Shown here piece by piece: positions 49,865-62,055 of a stretch of 64,000 nt of DNA. Under the pieces are notes generated by a model. The model was not told the DNA's origin. It searched no databases and saw nothing but the letters and a program-made list of their open reading frames with translations. A program made the translations under genes and the position numbers. The DNA comes from Dreissena polymorpha (lineage: Eukaryota > Mollusca > Bivalvia > Myida > Dreissenidae): assembly GCF_020536995.1 (NCBI RefSeq), contig NC_068357.1:58196276-58260275 (forward strand), written 5' to 3'. Within the stretch, counting starts at the first letter, position 1; each line of letters opens with the position of its first letter.

Positions 49865-50290
49865 TGCAAATGATACAAATGTCCATGGCCTTGATACGAC
49901 ACAAAAAGCAAGATTTCTTGTCAGGCGGTAAGCTGAATCCTCGAGAACATTCGAAAGATTGTCCATTTAATGCGCCACTGGGATGTTCCTATTTAAATGG
50001 GCATCATGCACAGAACTTGGCCATCCAGGGCATATGTCCAAACATTTCAAGTTACTGTCACAGACTGCTTGAAGAACTAAACTGCTGATAAACAAGGACC
50101 TATGCTCAGATGTTGAAGCAGGACATACACTGTGGGTTCCATCAACAGTCCAAACATTCTACATCATTGATGAAATCCATAGGCAATGATCTTCAGCTCA
50201 TGACGAGATTCTGGAAATCTGATGTACTGCTTCATCATTGCTGACAAGACTCTACATGTTGAAATGACTGTGTAGTGTTGAGACCCTGAA
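49865..50290 (-). pseudogene. Decayed PIF/Harbinger transposase fragment
   Basis: On the minus strand one frame reads MMKQYIRFPESRHELKII followed by AYGFHQ (50,160-50,240), and another reads VCDSNLKCLDICPGWPSSVH (about 50,010-50,070). These fit the Harbinger region before the first aspartate and the WPGS-x-HD motif. Stops and frame changes separate them. Lies inside the 9.07-kb element. Harbinger makes 3-bp duplications, so it is not the obvious mover of that element. Confidence 0.7.
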
Positions 50291-50446
50291 ATACAAAAGT
50301 ATAATTCAGGCAAGAGTTTAGCCATATTAATTATGCTTGATTGTATTGAAAGCTTTAGGCTTATTAAGACATTCTAGAGTCTGTTTTCTGGGAATAATCA
50401 GTACTTTGTATATATGAAGTCTATGAAGATAAAGAGAACGCTAATA

Positions 50447-50516
50447 AACAGGGTTGAACCCAAAATGTTCCCATCACTATATAGGTGAACACCATATCCA
50501 CTACCCCAGCATGACA
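50447..50516 (-). repeat. tRNA-like (SINE head) segment
   Basis: Minus strand has GGGGTAGTGGATATGG as an A-box-like part and GGGTTCAACCC as a B-box-like part. Decayed. Confidence 0.5.
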
Positions 50517-50561
50517 AAGAAAATGAAGTGAAGCTTCTAAGTTATGTCTCATTTGATTGTT

Positions 50562-51696
50562 AACAAGAGCACCGCCCTGCAGGTTCAGACCTCTCATCTA
50601 TTTTTTTAAAGGTGAAGGGACCTATCTCAATACTTCAATCACAAATGAGGGAGAGGTGGGTGGAGAAGGGTGTATAGTGTGGTGGTGTGGTCATTTATTA
50701 CATTATCTTCCAAAAATGAAAAAATAATAAAAATAAATATTTGTGTTTTTTAGCCATGTTTAAAAAAAATGGGTGGGGGGTATAGTGTGAGGGTGTGGTC
50801 ATTTATTAGATGATCTTTCAAAATGAAAAAAAAGTACTTTTTTCTTTTGGGGGGGGGGGCGTGGGGGATGGTTTGGGTGGAGTCTATTGTGGTATGTCAG
50901 GTAAGAGTTGCTTTGTAACGCTTGTAAAGAAGTTATGGAAATTTTAGCAAAATTTAATAATTTCACCTTGAGAGTCATGGTCATTCAAAGGCCAAGGTAA
51001 AATTCAACTTGCCAGGTACAGTAACTTATGATAGCATGACAGTATTTGAAGTTTGAAAGCGATAGCCTTGGTACTTGAGAAGTAAAGTAGATCAAAACAC
51101 AAAATTTAACCATATATTCAAAGTTTATTAGTAAGAAAAGGACCATAATTCAATCAAAATGACAACCAGAGTTATTGAACTTGTCCTGTACTGTCCCCTT
51201 ATGATAATTTGCGAGTGTTCCAAGTATGAAAGCAATATCTATGATACTTTAGGAGTAAAGTGGACCAAAACACAAAACTTAACCAAATTTTCAATTTCTA
51301 AGAATAAAAAGGGCACATAATTCTTTCAAAATGCCAGTCAGGGTCATATAACTTTGCCTGCACAGTCCCCTTATGATAGTTAGTGTTGCAAGTATGAAAG
51401 CAATAGCTTTGATACTTAAGGATTAAAATGGACCTAAACACAAAACTTAACCAAATTTTCAATTTTCTAAGTATAAAAAGGGCACATAATTCTGTCAAAA
51501 TGCACACCAGAGTTATCTAACTTTGCCTGCCCAGTCCCCTCATAGTAGTAAGTAAATGTACTAAGTTTTATACTTGATACTTTATGAGAAAAACTTAAAA
51601 AACTAAACACAAAACTTAACCGGACGCCGATGCAGACGCCGACGCCAAAATGATGACTGTAGCTCATTTTTTTTTTCAAAAAATAGATGAGCTTAT
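50562..51696. mobile_element. Tandem-core repeat element
   Basis: Starts near ACAAGAGCACCGCCCTGCAG. CTCATCTATTTTTTT near the start is inverted near the end as AAAAAATAGATGAGC. Between them lie three to four diverged units of about 170 bp (CCCCTTATGATAGTTAGTG...) and a GACGCCGACGCC stretch. Head-core-tail plan as in pearl elements. Confidence 0.75.
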
Positions 51697-52029
51697 AAAT
51701 AAAATGTAACATATTGCAAACTTGATTACACGATTTTTAATAAATACTCTTTCAGCTTTTTATTTATATATGAAGGCTAGGGCCACTTTCTGCGAGCCTT
51801 ACATATTTGCAATTGTCAAGACTCCTTCACATACAATTTACCTTTGCTTATTCCAATATCCTTTTGCCAACCAACATTGTGCGGTCACGCACCATACATG
51901 GTTCCACAGTTGTACAGAATTCCTACAAAATAAATGAAGTATACATTTACAATTCAAATTTCTTTTCAAAGAATGTGTAGGTAACTAAATTCCCTATACA
52001 TTACTTTAATGTCATAAAATAAATTTTTA

Positions 52030-52592
52030 ACAAGGGCTGTTTGTAAAACATGCATGCCCCCCATATGGGCTGTAAATTGTAGTGGCAGCCATTGTGTGAA
52101 TACGTTTTCTGGCACTGTAACCTTGACCTTTGACCTAGTGACCTGAAAGTCAATAGGGGTCATCTGCGAGTCATTATCAATGTACCTATGAAGTTTCATG
52201 ATCCTAGGCATAAGTTCTTGAGTTATCATCCGGAAACCATTTTACTATTTCGGATCACCGTGACCTTCGACTTAGTGACCTCAAAATCAATAGGGTCATC
52301 TGCGAGTCATGATCAATGTACCTATGAAGTTTCATGATACTAGGCATAAGCGTTCTTGAGTTATCATCCAGAAACCATTTTACTATTTCGGGTCACCGTG
52401 ACCTTGACCTAGTGACCTGAAAATCAATAGGGGTCATCTGGGAGTCATGATCAATATACCTATGAAGTTTCATGATCCTAGGCAAAATCGTTCTTGAGTT
52501 ATCATCTGGAAACCATCTGGTGGACAGACATACGGACATTCGGACCGACATGTGCAAAACAATAAACCTCCTCTTCTTCGGAAGAGGGGAAT
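52030..52592. mobile_element. Tandem-core repeat element, about 3 units
   Basis: Head near ACAAGGGCTGTTTGTAAAAC, three units of about 130-150 bp (GTGACCTTGACCTAGTGACC...), then a tail with ACGGACATTCGGACCGAC and a CCTCTTCTTCGGAAGAGG stem. Confidence 0.8.
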
Positions 52593-52991
52593 AAATATTT
52601 AACAGATATTTAACAAAAATTAACTTGATTCATCAAATTAATCATTATCGAATAATAGACCAGTTTCACAATATGAACACCGATACTATTTTTAGATATC
52701 AATCTATATCACCTGACGCGTCGAATTGCAGAACATTAGGCTGAACGAGGAACTGCATTTTCTTTTGCTATGCCAATTGCGTTGAATATCAAGATTTTAA
52801 TGCGCACTGACACTGGTTACAATTAAGTCAAACATACGCATACAGACAACCATCACATGTCATGCTGTGTTAAGTCAAAAAATTGATAAGTAATTCAAAT
52901 CTAAAAATTATAACGCCTAAATAATGATTCAAGGACATAATATTTAGTAATATGAGTGTATATTAATGAATTATATTTAATCTTTATAAAT

Positions 52992-53281
52992 AACAAGAGA
53001 TGTGTTCATCAGAAACACAATGCCCACTACTGCGCCGCTTTTAATTATACATATTTTTTTTAGCTTTGACCTTGAAGGATGACCTTGACCTTGAACTTCC
53101 ACCACTCAAAATGTGCAGCTTCATGAGATACACATGCATGCCAAATATCAAGTTGCTATCTTCAATGTTGCAAAAGTTATGGACAACGTTACTTTTTTTT
53201 CGGACAGACGGACAGACTGACATACTGACTGACTGACGGACAGTTCAACTGCTATATGCCACCCTACCAGGGGCATACAAT
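52992..53281. mobile_element. Pearl-like repeat, single core
   Basis: Starts AACAAGAGATGTGTTCATC, contains GACCTTGACCTTGAAC and a (GACGGACAGACT)n run, and ends near CTACCAGGGGCATAC. Confidence 0.7.
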
Positions 53282-54907
53282 TACTAGTTACCCATAAGCA
53301 TCAGAGTAAATGTGGTCTGGAGACTAAGCATCGATTATTGCACAAATCAAAGTCATAAATTAATAGTATACAATACAAAGTATTGTAAGACTACAATTTT
53401 CAAAGGTAGGATGTGTACTATTTCATGAATCATAGAACGTGTTAGAGTTGAATAAAGCATCAGACAAAGTCCTATCAAAAAGAAGAAAATGACACAAATG
53501 TTTAGCATTAAATTTTTGAAATATTAAAAATATATAGGTATAAAGCACTTTATAATTATGATAAAACTGGCTAATATCTATTCAGTATTTAGTTTCTGAC
53601 AATCTTTTTGGACAGATGACTTTCAATGTTGACAATATCTTTTATGTTCAGTAAAAGCAACAATTGAGTATTTGGCGTTAAATTATTCCAAGAAACGGCC
53701 ACGCAATGCTACAACCACGAGAAGCCATGGTCACATGGAGGTGTCATTAATTGTGTTAAATGACCAGATATCTGCAACATGTGGTTTATGACATCACATT
53801 GTTATTTAGTATTTGTCTGCACAGTATCTGATCATAAAGAGGTTATTGGTTTGTGCTGAATACAGGGGAATTTAAACGCAACATCTATTAATAAATAAAA
53901 TAATTGATTAATCGCCCAAATAATGAAACAAACAAAGAGTGTCAGATAATCCAATAAGTTTAAGACTGTCAATTTACACACACTAAGAATTGAAAGCCAT
54001 ACTTGGAGTGTCAGAATTTGTGCAAAAAAAAAAAAAGAATACAAACAAGTACTTTAATCAAGAAAATGTATTTCATATATTGGCACTTAAAATAGAAACA
54101 AAGTATATATTAAGTAATTAACTGCTATTTCTGACGAAGTCAATTTGTGTTGGCAATATTAAGTTGTCGAATGATCAAAAGCAGAGAGATATTGCGATGC
54201 ACTATTAGAAATCTCTACACGTTAAGCCTCATTCTGGAATTCATTTGACTATGCGCTTTTGGCTTATTGTATAAAGGGTCTATTCACTTATAAATACTTT
54301 AAAGAAGTAGATTTTCCATCACTCTACAGCGGCTGCGCTTTCTTAAAGGAAGTTTGGGAGTAAAATAGATCTACTCCAAGTTTTTGTCACAAAAAACTTC
54401 CAACATACAACACTTTCAAGTGGAGAATTAGCCGCATTTAGTGGATGATTTAGAAACATGATTAATTTAAAATACATGTAATAGCTATTGAAAAGTTAAG
54501 TTATCCAGTTATTCTTGCTGCAATGTGGATAAGAATAATACAAACCAATAGCAGACAAACCTGATATCAGTGATATGTTGACCTTTGAAGTCGAAATTGA
54601 GACCTGAAATCTGTCTGTATAGAGAGGCACAATTTGTTTGGCATATCTTCAACCATTACTGGCAACACACACCTACAAAATTTTTTATATAAAATATATA
54701 AAAACATAAATTTATTTATAATTTTATTTATTAACTTATGACGAAATATTTTAATCTATGTCAGCTATAACGAAACTAAAAACGGATTAAAACCAATACC
54801 TTTTTTTAATTAATAGGTTGAAAACAAAAATAAATTTATTAATATATTGACGTTCAATTGAACGAATACAAGACACAAGTACATTACATTACAATAAGTT
54901 ATTATTT
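53282..54907. other. No gene established
   Basis: AT-rich interior of the 9.07-kb element. One stretch, 54,549-54,667 on the minus strand, is bounded by splice-like sites (TTTTTGTAG and CAG|GTTTGT) but its frames are interrupted, so I do not call it an exon. Confidence 0.4.
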
Positions 54908-55176
54908 CAGTCACGTTCTGAGAAAACTGGGCTTAATGCATGTGAGTAAAGTGTCATCCCAGATTAGCCTGTGCAGTCCACACTGGCTAATCAGGGTCTG
55001 GACGACACTTTCCGCCTAAACTTGATTTTCGGTAAGGACGGACTTCCTTGAAACAAAAAAATACCATAAAAAGCGGAAAGTGTCATCCATGATTAGCCTG
55101 TGCGGACTGCACGGGCTAATCTGGGATGACACTTTACGCACATGCATTAAGCCCAGTTTTCTCAGAGCGCGGCTCA
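54908..55176. mobile_element. Dreissenid-type TIR element, full-length copy
   Basis: About 269 bp with both internal inverted blocks (GATTAGCCTGTGCAGTCC and GATTAGCCTGTGCGGACT) and ends GTTCTGAGAAAACTGGG / CCCAGTTTTCTCAGAGC. It lies just inside the right arm of the 9.07-kb element. Confidence 0.93.
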
Positions 55177-55904
55177 TTTAATTAACGATTGTCAACATTA
55201 TGCATATTATCGGATAGTTTTACACAATATTAAAAAAATTCAAATACATACCTGGTAATACATGTTAATGATTGTATGCAATAAAGTTATTGATCTCAAT
55301 CTGATCTATTTCCGAATTATCTGCGAATCCATCGAGTAGAAACAATAACCATGCAATTCGCTCTGTCATCTTGAAACGTTATACTTACTGAACGCACTGA
55401 TTGTGTTGCATTTGTTACAAAGTTTCTGATTGGTTATTTCTAAGTATCGGATCCAATCAAATTTTTCGGGTAACTAAGGATTCTAACACCTAACAACCCG
55501 AGATTTGTACAGTAATTCAATACTTAATTTTCGCGGACGATATTTGTGTTCCGCGCTTTTTGGATCTGGTATTTACTGCATTTTCTCTCTTTAATAGACT
55601 TCTTTAAATAGCATTCTACAATCTCCGCGCGATTTTATACACTACTATTTGTACAGAGTAGATAATATTAAGGTTCCGCGCGATTAATTGAGCCCGCTTT
55701 TTCTACAGGGTTGAACGATAATTGTTCCGACGGAAAATATGTGAAAGTTCCGCGCTTTTTATATTTCGATTTGTATGTAGTGTTTTATGGCCATGCTGGC
55801 ATTGGTTTTTCGCGGAAAGTGAAAGTTCCGCGAAAAATGAGAATCCCGATATTTACTATATAAGTATATGTATTTTAGCGGGGGTTCCCCTTTGGCTTGC
55901 CATA

Positions 55905-55990
55905 CGTCCCTGATTAGCTGGTGCAGTACACACAGGCACATTAGGCACACAATTTTTCGAATAGACTGGACTGGATTTAAATTCGAGACT
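55905..55990. mobile_element. Dreissenid-type TIR element, copy 3, right half
   Basis: CGTCCCTGATTAGCTGGTGC and onward continues the copy begun at 46,778. It decays beyond about 55,990. Confidence 0.75.
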
Positions 55991-58900
55991 GGGTATGAGA
56001 CGCCTAATCTGTGTTTACCAAAAGTAGCCGAAACACAGCTAAATAATAAAATTACAGTCAATTACACGCATCAGTCGGTTAACAACTTCTCAATTAAAAT
56101 GTGTCTGACTTGCCTATTGCCCTTTATCTGTATCAGTGTAAAGTTAAACAAAACAACACTCATCGTCCATTTATCACAGCAATACTAAAATGCTGTTGTT
56201 TCCATCTTTATTATAAAGCACCAAGTGATTGATTCTTTGAATGAAAAAAAAATGCGTATCGTGTCCTTTCGAAAAGTCGCAATACGTGTGTTTTCTTTTT
56301 TATTAAAGGTCGCCGGGCATTTGAAACACGCGGAATAAAGAGCCATCAATAATCGTCTCATAATTTTTAATAAGTATACCAAGTCTCATGGTCATATTCA
56401 ACGCTATCTTTTTCACATTTTTAAAATAAAAAGATGCGGACGGACAGAAGGATACATTGGTAGAAAGAGCAAGGGATTACTTAAAGACTTTTAACATAAA
56501 TTTGAAGATTGTTGAAAACAAAAGTGAATTCACTTCATTAATTACTGTATGTATATTAAAGAAAAGCTGAAAGAAAAATGCCCCGTAACCTCGATATATC
56601 AGCAGTCTTGGCATTAATTTTTTTAAGGCACTAGCCCGGTTGGGCTACCAGCTTTGAAATTTCACTAGCTCGAATCAATTTTAACTAGCCCGAATTAAAA
56701 GTTACAATTCTGTTACATTTATAACTACATGTATGTTTGTATTGAAGAAACAAAGTACAATAAAGATTAAACAAATACACACTTGATTCTGTTTTTATTC
56801 ACAGTTAATGTCTGACAAAAAATAAAAAACAATATCAACAGACATCTCCATTCAATCATGGTAATTGTCTGAGTCTCCGACATCCAGGTCTAACATATTA
56901 TGTTGGCTCCTTAAGGCGGCCTTAAAAAAACAATGTTATAACATGATATAAATTTTCCGAACGAATATCTGAATAAAGTAAATAAAATGTCAAACTAGCA
57001 ATAATATCTGTGCATAAGCAGTAGCACAAGAAGGTAACTTTTCTTTCCAAACTTCTGAGTATTCTAAAATTAAAACGACATTTGTAGCAGTAGTTCTATC
57101 GCCTAAGCCACAAATGGTTATCGCTGATTTGCTGATTTTACCAGCATCTAAAATGCAGTATAATACACCTCTGAATTTACTTTCAGGATTTGTACCTTGA
57201 CAGATAAACTTTATCTGTACAAAAAACTATACTTGCAAAGTGCATGATATTTAATTGCTTTTTTGACATTAATTATGTATGACATGCACATACCAGCAAG
57301 TCAGCAATGCAGGCGCATAATCAAATTCCTTGGAGACATCAAAACGAAGCAAAGACCGATTATTTTTCCATGACGTTTGGAATTATTTTCGTTTCGTTGT
57401 TCATATTTTGTGTTGCTTCCTTCATTTTCATTTTGCGGTTGAAGTTTGTGCGATGCGCGCTCGAAATAACACAGAAAATACAATAAAAATATATGAATGC
57501 CGCAAGGTCTACGCCCAGTAGTAATAATTGTTATAGCGTCTTGCGAGATCGTCTTACAGGTCACATAACCCCAAACCGGAACTCCTGTTTTTAGGGTTAC
57601 ATGCAGTCAGTTTGATACTTAGCACACATTGTTGAGTGCATGCTGCCTAGGATTTGTAAAATACATTGCAAATGGCTAGTTTTGGTATCAACTTGAAGGT
57701 ATATTTGTAAGCAATAAGAAAATAAGCCATTTTTGTGCTCTACTTTTTGTGTTGATGGTTCCCGGCTTTGAAAGAAGGTCATACTATTTGAGCCCAAAAT
57801 GGTTGTCTGCACAGCTTTCAAAACCGGTTTGCCTATTCTAAGGCGAATATTTTGAGTTAGCGCGTATAGAATTTAATGACATGCAATTTTTTTTTAAAAA
57901 GATTATGCATTTATCTTTCCAATGATGTATGATGATATAATGGGTATGCGCTTGATCATGATAAAAATCGATATCGAACTTCAACTATCTTATATGTAAT
58001 ATAGAAGGAAATTAATTGCGCATGCGTAACCTTTAATGCAACACTGTTCGATAAGCGTCTAATAAATAGGTGCACAAGGGACACAACCAATGCAGTATTG
58101 AATAAGCGTCTATATGAAGCTGTCTCGCGAGATCGTCTTACAACACTGTTCGATAAGCGTCTAATCAATAAGTGCACAAGGGAAACAACCAATGCACTAT
58201 TGAATAAGCGTCTCAATGAAGCTATTTCGGACTTGTTACAAAGTTCGGACATGAAACAAAGCACTAGACCCATCGGGCTACCGGCTTGGAATTTTCACTC
58301 GACCGACGCAAAAATCACTCGACCCGGTCGACGGTCGAGCGGATTACGGTCAAGACTGTATCAGAACAAAATATATTCACAGAACAGGGATTCTATACAG
58401 TGTACCAACCTTGAAATGTGGGCCGAAGCAGGTTAAAATTGAGAACGAAGCAGTAGCAATTTTCTAATCAAGGGAAATAACTGATCGGATGATATATTAT
58501 ATTTATAAGATTACATTCCACTAAATAATTTAGTAGTGCCTATTTCTAGAGGTCATTTTCTCTTCTTGTTTAAACGCCATTTAGCGATCGCAACTTTCTT
58601 TTTGTGATTATTTCCTGTATCATATTTGTGTCAGCATCTTTTTTTGTGCGTTTTATTGACAGATGAACGTTTGTGGTTCGTTTAATGAAAAACTGTACGT
58701 TTGTCGAAATGTTACTGCTGAAACCCTGTTTTCCGAGGTAGCTTACATTGAGCCAAAATGTTACTTTCGTAACAAAATGTGTCGTTTTATTGCAATTATA
58801 GGAAGATGACCCAACTATCGTTAAAGAGATACCATTTTTGCGAGATATTATTTATACAAAAGGCAAACAATGCTTTTAACCTTTGCAGTTGTATAATGGG

Positions 58901-59468
58901 ACGTTATGTGAATTGCTTAATGGTTAACTTATCTTTTATTCAAATAGACATTTAAGTCATCTCCATTTACACGTAGACTGAATAACCAGAAAGAAAAAAT
59001 GTGACAATCCCATCCGATGGCGATGTTTATGTTTTTTGTCACTGAATTGTATAATGCATTATATAATATTTCCGCCGGTCCGCTTACACGGATTCTGAAA
59101 AAAATAACACAGGGTCTTCCCCCTGTTCAGTAAAAAACTTCTTGGAAAGTTAATACATACAATATGCAATGTAAAATATTTTTAAGAAATATATGTTTTA
59201 CAATTTTATTCATATATACACAAATTATATTTGTTTCAAGTTCAGTCACAAATTTATCTTGCGTTCAAGTATTTCACTGTGCTATGTGCTTCATTAGTGC
59301 TTTTTATAGATATTTCGCATTTACAACGCACTTTTCTATTTTTCAAGATAAAGTTTTAAGTAATTATTATTTTATTAAAACGTAAGGAACAAAATATATT
59401 AAGGTTATTTGTAAAAATACTTAACCCAGCGGACTACACGCATATTTTTTTGAGTATTGTTTTGTTAG
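55991..59468. other. No gene seen; short repeats
   Basis: No gene is recognised. A block near 56,630-56,700 (CTAGCCCGGTTGGGCTACC) recurs in diverged form near 58,260-58,330. A roughly 103-bp tandem duplication (ACTGTTCGATAAGCGTCTAA...) lies at 58,040-58,245. Confidence 0.5.
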
Positions 59469-59472
59469 TTAA

Positions 59473-59964
59473 AGGGGCCTTTTCACAGCTTTTGGCATGC
59501 ATTGAAGTTTTTCATTAAAATGCTTTACATTGATAAATGTAAACATTGGATCTATAAAGCTCCAGTAAAAAAACATGAATTAAATTAAAGAAAGAAAAAA
59601 GTAACTCTCAACGGAGCTCGAACCACTGACCCCTTGAGACCTGGAGTAAAAGTCTACCGCTTAGACCACTCGGCAATCCGTACTCTTACTATGATTGTTG
59701 TATTTTATACTTAATATAAGCAATCCTCTTAGTATCACAAAATATAACGACAACAACAGGACTCTTTAAATTATTCAATCGTTTCGCGTTGTCAAGCTGT
59801 ATAATTTTCAGGTTTTAAAATCGTCAAAAGATGCACATTATGGATATTTTAGAGCATTGTAAATGCTCATTTTAACCGTTTCCTCACAAATACTATAACT
59901 ACGACGCGAATCTGAAACATTTTTTTTTAATTTTGTCATTTTACTAAAACGTGAAAAGGCTCCT
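59473..59964. mobile_element. TTAA-flanked TIR element with a tRNA-like segment, copy A
   Basis: Ends AGGGGCCTTTTCAC and its inverse with one mismatch. TTAA lies directly outside both (59,469-59,472 and 59,965-59,968), as in piggyBac-type insertion. At 59,601-59,692 the minus strand has a tRNA-Ser/Leu-like segment: A box GAGTGGTCTAAGCGG and B box GGTTCGAGCTC. No transposase. Confidence 0.8.
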
Positions 59965-59968
59965 TTAA

Positions 59969-61729
59969 AACAGTTGATTAAAATGCCAACTCTTTGTACA
60001 CATTGTGTTTACATATGTCGCAGTTTGAATAATGTTACTGCTTTTATTACCATCGCAACTTTTCCATTCCTAAATTATTTCCTAAGAGCATAAACAGTAA
60101 TGAAACAATTATTAATCAATAACCGCTTTTATAAAGATATTTCTAGGTAATTAAACACTTTCCTATTTTTGTATAATAATTCAAGAAATTTTAATTATTC
60201 TATCTAAATTTCTTACTAAATTTCAAGTAGTGGCTTGAACAAATTTGTTATAGTATTTAAGTTTATGAAAATATATCAACACGTGTGCGATCGTTTACAA
60301 GATTTTTTAATAAGTTTACGTTACATTAATATTGCAAATCTTTGTACAAATGATATCATATTTCGCTGCTGTTGTGGTTGAGTCTAAACACTCTTTTACG
60401 CTAGATTTGTTATTGCTGCAATTATTCAAACGGCGAGGAAATTAATGTCGACTATTTTACATTCCGTTGCCCTTGTATTAACCCTACGTATCAAATGTGG
60501 AAACACTACCAGTTGCAACGACATATGACCTATAACGAAACGACCACACAGGGCAAAATGGTCTTTAATAACGTTCGTCGTGTAAGACCTGTCTTTCGCA
60601 ATATGCATCATTGAATACTTTTTGCATTGAGAACAAGCTAATTAAAATTGTAAACCGATTATTCATCATTTTAATTGTAAACTGTCTGAGATTAGTCAGC
60701 CTCACATCAGTCTGTATGTCTGCGTGTGTTACCAGCTGGCTTAAATAACAAGTCAAAGTCAATCAATGAGAGGAACGTGATCCTTTGGATAACCAATTTC
60801 AACATCAAGTTGATTAGTTCAGCTTGGCATTTTTATGAAACATTTCTTGTGAACTTTCGCATAAGTCGACCAAGAGGAATCTGTAACTTATAAATTGACT
60901 GTGATAATTTTGGCGTAATTATACGTAACATAGTTATGCAATATATTAACAAATGTATCGACCATACTTTCAATATTGAAAAGATGCATTTCGTAACGTC
61001 ACCAGAAGTATGATCGTCTTCGGCCGGGACAAATGACAGCAGCAGTTTGCCAAGCAGAAATCCATCCCCGAGAACAATATTTTTGCATAAGCTCATGATG
61101 ACCAGCATATTATCCCACGATGAGCATCCTCCAAATTGTTACGGCAATTATGAAATATATGATGCTAAAAAAAGAATCGTAGGTTGCATAATGGCCAAGA
61201 GAATATCAGCGGGGTTATTCGCGTAACGCCCTCTTTTTCACTTAGCAATCGTCATGTTTGTCACACAATCTCTATGCGCCTTAACATTAATCGCTGCTAA
61301 AAATCAGGCTCATAGCTTGCAATATTGCACAGAAAATGGAGAGAGAATTGGAGGAGATAATCGCGTCTACCACCAGCACATATGGCCAACATGATGACAA
61401 GTACCCGCTCTCCCATTTGTTATATTTCTATTGTAGCTATGATCCTGATTGTTGAGACGCAATGCAACGAGTGCACCTACACATTTTATGAAACAAGGAT
61501 CTATCTGGCATAATGGCAGATAGAATGGGAGAAAATATTCGAGGCCAGTATATTTTCACACAAATATGAAAAACGAGCATTATGTATTTCGTTTAATATA
61601 AGTTACAATACGACATCAAGCTTTACAATGTTGGCTATTGCTATAATGTCACTGATTTGTTGTGGGTTATTTAACGAAATATTTGACGCAATACTAATTG
61701 ATTTTGAGTGTTACAGGGGCAGTCAAATC
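59969..61729. other. No gene seen
   Basis: No gene recognised. Between 61,180 and 61,570 three loosely similar stretches (GCATAATGGC..AGAGAAT) suggest a very degenerate repeat. Confidence 0.45.
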
Positions 61730-62055
61730 ATGAAAATTATAAAGCATAACAATCGCTAAACGATTAAGTAATTTGGAGATTTCTAATGGTATCGTTGTAT
61801 TTTGTGACATTACGAGGATTGCTTATATGGAGTATACAAGACACTGCTCTCTTCATAAGTAAGGATGACCGAGTGGTTTAAGTACTAGACATTAACTCCA
61901 ATGGTCTGTGGTTCGAGTGCAGTTGAGGATTACATTCTTTTTTATATTTTATTTTTGTCATAACTGGAGCTTTTTCATTGCAATGTTTACATTTATCGAA
62001 TGAAAGTATTTAATGACAGATTTCAATTCATGCCAAAATCTGTGGAAAGGTCTCT
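61730..62055. mobile_element. TTAA-flanked tRNA-like element, copy B (inverted, truncated)
   Basis: Reverse orientation to copy A with matching blocks along most of its length. Its outer end, the inverse of AGAGACCTTTCCACAG, is followed by TTAA (62,056-62,059). The tRNA-like part is on the plus strand at 61,863-61,932 (GAGTGGTTTAAG, GGTTCGAGTG). The other end is missing. Confidence 0.75.

Larger units (their letters stand above)
46832..55904. mobile_element. 9.07-kb TIR element inserted in a dreissenid-type element
   Basis: Inverted ends beginning TATGGAAAGCCAAAGCGG and TATGGCAAGCCAAAGGGG match with gaps for about 480-500 bp (46,832-47,336 and 55,425-55,904). CGTCCC is duplicated at 46,826-46,831 and 55,905-55,910. 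Removing the element restores a continuous stretch of the host repeat. The interior holds nested repeats and no intact gene, so it is non-autonomous. Six-base duplications occur in Dada and in Polintons, but I see no gene of either, and the ends do not look like Polinton ends. Confidence 0.85.

Noticed and set aside
54549-54667. Isolated exon on the minus strand
   Set aside because: Splice-like borders are present, but every frame is interrupted or lacks a start, and no partner exon was found.
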